A program made the translations under genes and the position numbers. This document shows positions 16,219 to 23,098 of a stretch of DNA of 64,000 nt, one piece after another. The stretch covers positions 48,791 to 112,790 of the forward strand of contig NZ_VLTJ01000024.1 of NCBI RefSeq assembly GCF_007558815.1, given 5' to 3'. Positions within the stretch are counted from its first letter, which is position 1. Each line of letters opens with the position of its first letter. The stretch is from Verticiella sediminum. Its GTDB lineage: Bacteria; Pseudomonadota; Gammaproteobacteria; Burkholderiales; Burkholderiaceae_B. The notes under the pieces are model-generated. The model was given only the letters and a program-made list of their open reading frames with translations, was not told the DNA's origin and did not search any database.

Positions 16219-18237
16219 TCAGGCCGCGCGCGCGAGCTTGGCGCCGGGCGCGGCGGGCGCGTCGCTGATCGCCACGTCGGCCGAGATGCGGCCGGTGCGC
16301 CCGTCCTCGAACTTCACCTCGGTCTCCACGCGCTGGCGCGAGCGGCCGGCGAACATGGCGTCGACCAGCGCCGCGTACTTCTGCTCGATGAAGCCGCGGC
16401 GCACCTTGCGCGTGCGGGTAAGCTCGTCGTCGTCGGGATCGAGCTCCTTGTGCAGGACGAGAAAGCGCCGCACCTGCGAGGCCGCGAGCCTGGGGTCGTC
16501 GGCCAGGTCGGCATTGACCTGGGCCACGCATTGCGCGATGAGTTCGTACACTTCCGGCTTGGCGGCGAGATCGGTGTAGCCGGCGTAGGGCAGGCCGCGG
16601 CGCTCGGCCCAGTTGCCGACGGCTTCCAGGTCGATGTTCACGAAGGCGCACACCTCGCTGCGGCCCGCGCCGAAGGCCACGGCTTCCTTGACGTACGGAA
16701 AGAACTTGAGCTTGTTCTCGATGAACTTGGGCGCGAACAGGCTGCCGTCGGCCAGCCGGCCGACATCCTTCGCGCGGTCGATGATCTTCAGATGGCCGCG
16801 CTCGTCGAGATAGCCCGCGTCGCCCGTGCGATACCAGCCGTCCTCGTCGAACGCTTCGGCGGTGGCCTTGGGGTTGCGGTAGTACTCGCGGAACAGGCCT
16901 GGGCTCTTGACCAGCACCTCGCCGCCCTCGCTCACGCGGATCTGCACGCCGTCCACCGGCGGGCCGACCGTGTCGTCGTAGACCTGGCCGTCGGGCTGCA
17001 CGCAGACGAACACCGAGGTCTCGGTCGAGCCGTAGAGCTGCTTGAGGTTGATGCCGATAGAGCGGTAGAAAACGAAGAGATCCGGGCCGATCGCCTCGCC
17101 CGCGGTATAGGCCACGCGCACGCGGCTCATGCCGAGCGCATTGCGCAGCGGCCCGTAGACCAGCAGGTCGCCCAGGGCGTAGTGCAGGCGCGCGCCCGCG
17201 CTCACCTTGTCGCCGTCGAGCAGGGCCGGCCCCACGCGCTTGGCCACCTTCATGAAATGATGGAACATGGTGCGCTTTAACCGGCCGGCGTCCTCCATGC
17301 GGATGCTGACCTGCGTGAGCAGCCCTTCCAGCACGCGCGGCGGCGCGAAATAGTAGGTCGGGCCGATGTCGCGCAGGTCGATCGATACCGTCTCTGGGGA
17401 TTCGGGATGGTTCACCGTGAAGCCGGTGACCAGCAGTTGTGTGTACGAGAACATGTTCTGGCCGATCCACGCCGGCGGCAGATAGGCCAGCACCTCCTCG
17501 CGGTCGGTCAGGCGCTCCATGCGTTCGACCGCGCGGGCACGGTCGATCAGCGCGCGATGGGTGAGCACCACGCCCTTGGGGCGCCCGGTGGTGCCGGAGG
17601 TATAGAACATGGCGGCGGGCTCGTCGGCATCGGCGGCGGCGATCGCCTGCTCGATCCCGCCGGGCTGGTCGCGCGCATGCTCGTCGCCGCGGACCAGCAA
17701 TGCCGCGTAGTCGAGCAGCGCCCCATCGCCGTAGTGGCGCATGCCGCGCGGATCGTCGTAGACGATGTGGCGCAGGGCCGGACATTGCGCCCGGATCTCC
17801 AGCAGCTTGTCCACCTGCTCCTGGTTCTCGGCGAAGGCGACCTCGACCTCGGCATCCTGCAGCACGTACACCATTTCCTGCGCCACCGCGTCCTGGTAGA
17901 GCGGTACGGGGATGGCGCGCAGGCACTGCGTGGCCATCATCGCCATGGTGAGGCGCGGACGGTTCTCGCCGATGACGGCGACGTGCCGGCCCGGCGCGAC
18001 GCCCAGCGCGGCCATGCCGTGGGCGAGGCGGCGGACTTCGGTGGCCACATCCCGCCAGGCGCGCGTCTGCCAGATGCCCAGATCCTTCTCGCGCAGCGCG
18101 GGGCGGCCCGGGCGCACTCGGGCGTGCTCCAGGAGCAGGCGAGGAAAGGTGTCGGGCGCCGACGCAAGGGCCGTCGAGTTCCCGGTCAGGCTGCCGCCAG
18201 GCGGCAGCAGGGTCGTCCACGATGCGGCTGTCGCCAC
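16219..18237 (-). CDS. AMP-dependent acyl-CoA ligase (long-chain FadD-like type)
   Basis: A 672-residue adenylate-forming ligase, first gene of the Liv-type operon. The phosphate-binding loop is MFYTSGTTGRPKGVVLTH near residue 215; YGSTETSVFVC and DGWYRTGDAGYLDERGHLK are the other core motifs. I choose the GTG at 18237 because AAGGAG sits five bases before it. An ATG further upstream would add 33 residues with no domain and intrude on the palindrome-bearing promoter. The length and the C-terminal region after the hinge (ELDPDDDELTRTRKVRRGF) fit long-chain or bulky acyl substrates. It probably traps the imported acid as a CoA thioester. Confidence 0.85.
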   Translation of the reverse strand: MATAASWTTLLPPGGSLTGNSTALASAPDTFPRLLLEHARVRPGRPALREKDLGIWQTRAWRDVATEVRRLAHGMAALGVAPGRHVAVIGENRPRLTMAMMATQCLRAIPVPLYQDAVAQEMVYVLQDAEVEVAFAENQEQVDKLLEIRAQCPALRHIVYDDPRGMRHYGDGALLDYAALLVRGDEHARDQPGGIEQAIAAADADEPAAMFYTSGTTGRPKGVVLTHRALIDRARAVERMERLTDREEVLAYLPPAWIGQNMFSYTQLLVTGFTVNHPESPETVSIDLRDIGPTYYFAPPRVLEGLLTQVSIRMEDAGRLKRTMFHHFMKVAKRVGPALLDGDKVSAGARLHYALGDLLVYGPLRNALGMSRVRVAYTAGEAIGPDLFVFYRSIGINLKQLYGSTETSVFVCVQPDGQVYDDTVGPPVDGVQIRVSEGGEVLVKSPGLFREYYRNPKATAEAFDEDGWYRTGDAGYLDERGHLKIIDRAKDVGRLADGSLFAPKFIENKLKFFPYVKEAVAFGAGRSEVCAFVNIDLEAVGNWAERRGLPYAGYTDLAAKPEVYELIAQCVAQVNADLADDPRLAASQVRRFLVLHKELDPDDDELTRTRKVRRGFIEQKYAALVDAMFAGRSRQRVETEVKFEDGRTGRISADVAISDAPAAPGAKLARAA

Positions 18238-18329
18238 GATGTCTCCTTGCTGGCTCGTTCCGGTCCGGACGCGCTGCGGTGCGGCGCCTCCGGTGCGCGC
18301 GGCGCAGCCCTGTTCGGACGCCCACGTGC

Positions 18330-18344
18330 GGGACAACTTGTCCC
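18330..18344. promoter_or_regulatory. Perfect palindrome, candidate operator 1
   Basis: GGGACAACTTGTCCC is a perfect 7-1-7 palindrome between the acyl-CoA ligase and the Crp/Fnr-type regulator. Its place in a divergent promoter region makes it a candidate operator for that regulator or another dimeric one. It differs from the classic Fnr site TTGAT-N4-ATCAA. Confidence 0.45.
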
Positions 18345-18378
18345 GGGTGCGATAAGGTTACGGCTGGCGTCGGCGCTT

Positions 18379-18400
18379 GAATGTCGTGGGAACGACATTC
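18379..18400. promoter_or_regulatory. Perfect inverted repeat, candidate operator 2
   Basis: Arms GAATGTCGT and ACGACATTC are exact complements separated by four bases. The 22-bp spacing resembles sites of Crp/Fnr-type dimers, which contact two half sites one helical turn apart. It lies 64 nt before the regulator's start codon, suggesting autoregulation and control of the divergent operon. Confidence 0.5.
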
Positions 18401-18463
18401 GAGGGTAATCACTAACCTCGGGCATCACGGTGCGCAGACACCGGCTCGCGCAACTACACAGTC

Positions 18464-19150
18464 ATGGCCACCACCAGCCAGGAGACCCTCGCGGAACCTA
18501 CGGTTACCGCCCGCTGGATCGACATCCTCACGCCCGAGCAGCAGGCGCGCGTGCGGCGCGATCTGGCCTTCGAGCGCGTTGTCGCAGGGCACGTGGTCGA
18601 GCACATCGGCGGCTGGGCCGACGCCTGGCTCGGCGTGGTCGACGGCCTGCTGCGCGTCTCGGTGGGCAGCCCGGATGGGCGCGTGGTGTCCTTCACCGGC
18701 ATTCCGCCCGGGGGATGGCTGGGCGAGGGTTCACTGCTCAAGCGCGAACGCCGCAAGTACGACGTGGTGGCCCTGCGCGAATCCGTGGTCGCCCGGCTGC
18801 CGGCCGCCACCTTCGACTGGCTGCTCGACACCAGCATCCCGTTCAACCGCTACATGCTCACCCAGCTCAACGAGCGCGTGGCGCAGTTCATCGGCCGCTC
18901 CGAGTATCGGTTGCTGGAGCCGGATGCGCGCGTGGCGCGCCACCTGGCGGAGTTGTTCAACCCGCTGCTGTATCCGGGCGCGGGCATGCGGCTGGCCATC
19001 AACCAGGAAGAGCTGGGCTACCTGGCCGGCGTGTCGCGCCAGCGCGCGAACCAGGCGCTGCGCGCGCTCGAAGCGGCCGGCCTGGTGACGGTGGCCTACG
19101 GCGCCATCGAGGTACGCGACCTGGACGGGCTCAAGCGCTACGTCGGCTGA
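18464..19150 (+). CDS. Crp/Fnr-family transcriptional regulator
   Basis: A 228-residue regulator with an N-terminal cyclic-nucleotide-binding-type jelly roll (GIPPGGWLGEGSLLKRERRKY) and a C-terminal winged helix near residues 165-215 containing INQEELGYLAGVSRQRANQA as recognition region. The FNR-type cysteines for a 4Fe-4S cluster are absent, so it probably senses a small effector rather than oxygen. It is divergent from the acyl-CoA ligase/Liv operon, with two perfect palindromes between them. It is the natural candidate regulator of that operon, responding perhaps to the acyl-CoA or the free acid. Confidence 0.85.
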   Translation: MATTSQETLAEPTVTARWIDILTPEQQARVRRDLAFERVVAGHVVEHIGGWADAWLGVVDGLLRVSVGSPDGRVVSFTGIPPGGWLGEGSLLKRERRKYDVVALRESVVARLPAATFDWLLDTSIPFNRYMLTQLNERVAQFIGRSEYRLLEPDARVARHLAELFNPLLYPGAGMRLAINQEELGYLAGVSRQRANQALRALEAAGLVTVAYGAIEVRDLDGLKRYVG

Positions 19151-19281
19151 CGCGCTGTAGCGCTTGCGCGCCCGGCGCGCGGGCATGGCCGGGATCGGCG
19201 CCGCTTGCGCCTGGCCCGGGACAGCGTGCCGTCGACCATCGGCCTGCCGACACTGGAGGTCACAGCGGAGGGTTGGCGAAA

Positions 19282-19301
19282 TACTGTATATTCATACAGT
19301 G
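19282..19301 (+). promoter_or_regulatory. LexA (SOS) box overlapping the start of the repair operon
   Basis: CTGTATATTCATACAG has the canonical CTG-N10-CAG form and fits the LexA consensus TACTGTATATATATACAGTA at almost every position. It contains a plausible -10 hexamer TATATT at 19287-19292, which would place the transcription start at or very near the GTG codon at 19299. LexA bound here would block the promoter directly; no other strong ribosome binding site or promoter was seen. Confidence 0.85.
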
Positions 19302-20639
19302 GAAATCGCTCGCAAACTCGCCATCCTTGCCGACGCTGCCAAGTACGACGCCTCCTGCGCGTCGAGCGGGGCCGCCCCTCGCCATTCGCTGGGCGGGCGC
19401 GGCATCGGCTCGACCGAGGGCATGGGCATCTGCCACAGCTATACGCCGGACGGCCGCTGCGTGTCGCTGCTCAAGGTGCTGCTCACCAACTTCTGCACCT
19501 ACGATTGCCTGTATTGCGTCAACCGCGTGAGCAGCAACGTACCGCGTGCGCGCTTCTCCACGGATGAGGTGGTCGCGCTCACCCTGGATTTCTACCGGCG
19601 CAACTGCATCGAGGGCCTGTTCCTGAGTTCGGGCATCATCCGCTCGCCCGACTACACCATGGAACAGGTGGTCGAGGTGGCGCGCGCGCTGCGCGAGGAC
19701 CATGATTTTCGCGGCTACATCCATCTCAAGACGATTCCCGAGGCCAGTACCGAACTGCTGGAGCGCGCGGGGCGCTATGCCGACCGCCTGAGCATCAACG
19801 TCGAGCTGCCCACCGAGCAGGGGCTGGCCAGCCTGGCGCCCGAGAAGAACGCCCCGGGCATACGCCGTACCATGGCGCGCATGCGCCTGCACATCGACGA
19901 TGCGCGCGAGGCGGCCCAGGCGGCGGCGCCCACCGCCATGCCGGGCCGCGCCAAGGCCGCGCCCGCGCCGCCGCCGCGCTTCGCACCTGCGGGCCAGAGC
20001 ACGCAGATGATCGTTGGGGCGGACGGCGCCGACGATCGGGCCATCCTTGCCAGCAGTGCCCGGCTGTATGGCGCGTACCGGCTGCGCCGCGTGTACTACT
20101 CCGCCTTCAGCCCGATCCAGGATGCCTCGTCGCGCCTGCCGCTCGCCGCGCCGCCGCTGCTGCGCGAGCACCGGCTCTACCAGGCCGATTGGCTCATGCG
20201 CTACTACGGGTTCGCCCACGACGAGATCGTGCCTGCCGCCTCGGGCATGCTGTCGCTGCAATACGACCCCAAGCTTGCCTGGGCGCTCGCCAATCGCCAT
20301 GCGTTTCCGGTCGACCTGAACCGCGCGCCGCGCGAGCGCATGTTGCGTGTGCCCGGCCTGGGTGTGCGCACGGTGGATCGCCTGTTGCAGGCCCGGTGCT
20401 ATCGCCGGCTGCGCACGGGCGATCTCGCCGCCGCGCGCGTGTCGCTGCCCAAGGTCCTGCCCTTCGTCGTCCTGGCCGACCACAGCCCGGGCCAGACGCT
20501 GGACGCCGCCCGGCTCGAACAGCGTCTGGCCCGGCCGCCCGTGCAGGGCGATCTGTTCGCGGCGGCGCCATATTCCGGGCAGCCGGCGGCATCCGCCGGC
20601 GGGGCCATGGCCATGCAGCCCAGCGGAGCGCTCGCGTGA
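19299..20639 (+). CDS. Putative DNA modification/repair radical SAM protein (UdgX-linked family)
   Basis: A 446-residue radical SAM protein with the cluster motif in NFCTYDCLYCVNRV (CxxxCxxC) and the family opening VEIARKLAILADAAKYDASC. Late in the protein, RMLRVPGLGVRTVDRLLQAR is a helix-hairpin-helix DNA-binding motif. The start is the GTG at 19299, giving the N-terminus usual for the family; upstream in-frame ATGs would place the LexA box inside coding sequence. The gene is coupled to the UdgX fusion by a 4-nt overlap (GTGA). The pair is known from genome annotation as a conserved repair module; the chemical reaction is not established. The internal stretch AAAPTAMPGRAKAAPAPP is a low-complexity insertion. 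Confidence 0.88.
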   Translation: MEIARKLAILADAAKYDASCASSGAAPRHSLGGRGIGSTEGMGICHSYTPDGRCVSLLKVLLTNFCTYDCLYCVNRVSSNVPRARFSTDEVVALTLDFYRRNCIEGLFLSSGIIRSPDYTMEQVVEVARALREDHDFRGYIHLKTIPEASTELLERAGRYADRLSINVELPTEQGLASLAPEKNAPGIRRTMARMRLHIDDAREAAQAAAPTAMPGRAKAAPAPPPRFAPAGQSTQMIVGADGADDRAILASSARLYGAYRLRRVYYSAFSPIQDASSRLPLAAPPLLREHRLYQADWLMRYYGFAHDEIVPAASGMLSLQYDPKLAWALANRHAFPVDLNRAPRERMLRVPGLGVRTVDRLLQARCYRRLRTGDLAAARVSLPKVLPFVVLADHSPGQTLDAARLEQRLARPPVQGDLFAAAPYSGQPAASAGGAMAMQPSGALA

Positions 20640-22114
20640 CGGTGCGCGCCGTCGTTGCCGACGACAGCGACTTCGACGGCTTTCGCCGGCGTGCGCGCGC
20701 CTTGCTGCTCGCCGGCGTGGCGCCGGCCGACGTGGTCTGGCAGGTCGGCGCGGGTGCGGACCTCTTCTGCGACGCTGCCCAGGAAGACATCGCCGGGACA
20801 GCCGATCCCGGCTTGCGGGTGTCGCGCGAGTTCCTGCGCGTGCTGGCGCTGGCTGCACTGCACAGCGAGCCCGGCCGCCATGCCTTGCTGTACCGGCTGC
20901 TCTGGCGCGTGCGCGCCGAACCGGCGCTCGCGCGCGATACGCTGGATGCGGATCACGGCCGCGTGCGCCTGCTCGCGCGGGCCGTGCAGCGCGACATGCA
21001 CAAGATGAAGGCCTTCGTGCGTTTTCGGCCCATGCCGGCGCAGGCCGCGGCGGAGGTCGCCTGGCGCGGCGCGCACCCGCCGTCGGGCGACGCGCCCTTG
21101 CACGTGGCCTGGTTCGAGCCGGAGCACCATATCGTCGAGGCGGTGGGCCCGTTCTTCGCCCGGCGCTTCGCCGGCATGCCCTGGGCCGTGCTGACGCCGC
21201 GGCGCAGCCTGCGCTGGGACGGTGCGAGCCTCGCGCCGGGGCCGGGCGCCGCGCGCGCGAGCGCACCCGCCGCCGACGCGGACGAATCGCTGTGGCTCAC
21301 CTATTACCGCAGCGTCTTCAACCCGGCGCGGCTCAAGCTGCGCACGATGGAAAACGAGATGCCGCGGCGGTACTGGCGCAACCTGCCCGAGGCCGCGCTG
21401 ATCGCGCCCCTGGCAAACCAGGCGGCAGCGCGTACCGGCCAGATGCTGGCAGCGCAAGCCACCGGCGAGGCCGCGCACGCGCTCGCGCTGCGGCGCCGCG
21501 CCAAGCTCGTGCCGATCTCGCCTGCCGCGGCCCACGACCTGGATGGCCTGGCGGCCCAGGTCGCGCAATGCCGCGCCTGTCCCCTCGGCGAGCATGCCAC
21601 CCAGGCCGTGTTCGGCTGCGGGCGCCGCGACGCGCACGTCATGGTCGTGGGCGAGCAGCCGGGCGATCAGGAGGACTTGCGCGGGCTGCCCTTCGTCGGC
21701 CCGGCCGGACAGTTGCTCGACCGTGCCTTCGGCGAGCTGGGCTGGAACCGTGAGCAGCTCTATCTCACCAACGCGGTCAAGCACTTCAAGTTCGAGCTGC
21801 GCGGCAAGCGGCGCATGCACAAGACACCCGGCCAGCGCGAAGCGCTCGCCTGCGCGCCCTGGCTGGAGGGCGAGATCCGCACGGTCAAGCCGCGCGCCAT
21901 CATCGCCCTGGGCGCCACCGCGGCGCGCTCCCTGCTCGCGGGGCCGGTCGCCGTCACCGCGCAGCGTGGCCAGTGGCTGCGCCGCTCCGACACCGTGCCG
22001 GTGTTGGTCACCCTGCACCCGGCGGCGCTGCTGCGCAGCCAGTCGGGTGATGACGAGGGGGAATACCGGCGCTGGGTGGCCGACCTGGCGCGGGCGGCGG
22101 CGTATGTGGGGTAG
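20636..22114 (+). CDS. DUF4130 and UdgX uracil-DNA glycosylase fusion protein
   Basis: A 492-residue two-domain protein. The N-terminal half (about 1-270) is of the DUF4130 type, with RDMHKMKAFVRFR and HHIVEAVGPFFARRFAGMPW. The C-terminal part from about residue 300 is a UdgX-family uracil-DNA glycosylase: cluster cysteines beginning QCRACPLG, the active loop GEQPGDQEDLRGLPFVGPAG, and GKRRMHKTPG with the histidine that in UdgX forms a covalent bond to the uracil-derived site in DNA. HPAALLR is the last catalytic motif. The GTG start overlaps the stop of the radical SAM gene. The SOS box upstream implies induction by DNA damage. Confidence 0.9.
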   Translation: MTVRAVVADDSDFDGFRRRARALLLAGVAPADVVWQVGAGADLFCDAAQEDIAGTADPGLRVSREFLRVLALAALHSEPGRHALLYRLLWRVRAEPALARDTLDADHGRVRLLARAVQRDMHKMKAFVRFRPMPAQAAAEVAWRGAHPPSGDAPLHVAWFEPEHHIVEAVGPFFARRFAGMPWAVLTPRRSLRWDGASLAPGPGAARASAPAADADESLWLTYYRSVFNPARLKLRTMENEMPRRYWRNLPEAALIAPLANQAAARTGQMLAAQATGEAAHALALRRRAKLVPISPAAAHDLDGLAAQVAQCRACPLGEHATQAVFGCGRRDAHVMVVGEQPGDQEDLRGLPFVGPAGQLLDRAFGELGWNREQLYLTNAVKHFKFELRGKRRMHKTPGQREALACAPWLEGEIRTVKPRAIIALGATAARSLLAGPVAVTAQRGQWLRRSDTVPVLVTLHPAALLRSQSGDDEGEYRRWVADLARAAAYVG

Positions 22115-22198
22115 GGCCTCTTGACGCTAAGCTCGCACCGGGGGCTCTGGCGTTGACAGGCGCTGGCGCGGCGATGCCGACCTAGGCCTTGAGCCCTC

Positions 22199-23026
22199 TC
22201 AGGTGTAGCGAGCCGGCATGGGCGCGACGCGCAGCGGCTCGCCCCACAGGCGCGCGGCCACGGCGGCGAAGGCTTCGGTGTCGCCGCTCGCGTGGAAGGC
22301 CGTGCGGCCCGCGCCGGTGCCGCGCAGCAGCGCGTGCCGGTCGAGCACCCGGCCCAACTGCCGCGCCACGGCCGCGCCGGTGTCCAGAACGGGAATGGTG
22401 TCGCCGGCTTCCGCCCGCACGGCCTCCGCCAGGAAGGGAAAGTGCGTGCAGCCCAGCACCAGCACGTCCGCGCCGGCGTCCAGCACCTCGCGCACGGCGG
22501 GGCGCACCAGTTCGCGCGCCGCCGCGCCCTCGGTCTGCCCGGCCTCCACGGCCAGCACCCAGCCGGGGCACGGCTTGAGCGCGATGCGGTGGCCGGGCGC
22601 CTCGCGCTGCACCAGCGTGCGGAACTTCTGGCTGGCCAGCGTCCCGGTGGTTGCGAATACGCCGATCACGCCGCTGCGGGTGAGCCGGGCCGCCGGCTTG
22701 ACCGCCGGCTCGATGCCGACGATGGGCAGATCCGGATGCCGCTCGCGCAGCGCACCGATGGCCGCGGCGGTGGCGGTATTGCAGGGAACCGCGATGGCCT
22801 TGACCCCTTGGGCCAGGAAAAAGTCGGCCAGCGCGTAGGCGCGGGCGACGATGGTATGCCGGGATTTCTCGCCGTAGGGCACGTAGGCGGTGTCCGCGAC
22901 GTAGATCAGATCCTCCGCCGGCAGCGCGCGGCGGATGTCGCGCAGCACGCTCAGCCCTCCCGCGCCGGAGTCGTACACGCCGATGGGGCGATCTGCAGGG
23001 GAGACGAGGGAAGAAAGGCTGGCCAT
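22199..23026 (-). CDS. murI: Glutamate racemase MurI
   Basis: Converts L- to D-glutamate for peptidoglycan precursor synthesis in the cytoplasm. The 275-residue protein has IGVYDSGAGGLSVL, with the catalytic acid region, and both catalytic cysteines, in VPCNTATAAA and VLGCTHFPFL. I use the ATG at 23026 (MASLSSLVSPADRP); a TTG four codons upstream is less likely. It is convergent with the repair operon over about 85 nt, in which no clear terminator was found, and is followed on the other side by the MscS-type gene. Confidence 0.95.
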   Translation of the reverse strand: MASLSSLVSPADRPIGVYDSGAGGLSVLRDIRRALPAEDLIYVADTAYVPYGEKSRHTIVARAYALADFFLAQGVKAIAVPCNTATAAAIGALRERHPDLPIVGIEPAVKPAARLTRSGVIGVFATTGTLASQKFRTLVQREAPGHRIALKPCPGWVLAVEAGQTEGAAARELVRPAVREVLDAGADVLVLGCTHFPFLAEAVRAEAGDTIPVLDTGAAVARQLGRVLDRHALLRGTGAGRTAFHASGDTEAFAAVAARLWGEPLRVAPMPARYT

Positions 23027-23098
23027 GGCGCTGAGCAACGGGATCGACGCAGAATACCGCGAAATGCCACCTGTCTTCGTGTAGGCCGCAAGGCCGCG

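Noticed and set aside
18238..18336. Upstream ATG giving a 33-residue longer acyl-CoA ligase
   Set aside because: It would run into the candidate operator and lacks a ribosome binding site, while the GTG at 18237 has AAGGAG at good distance.
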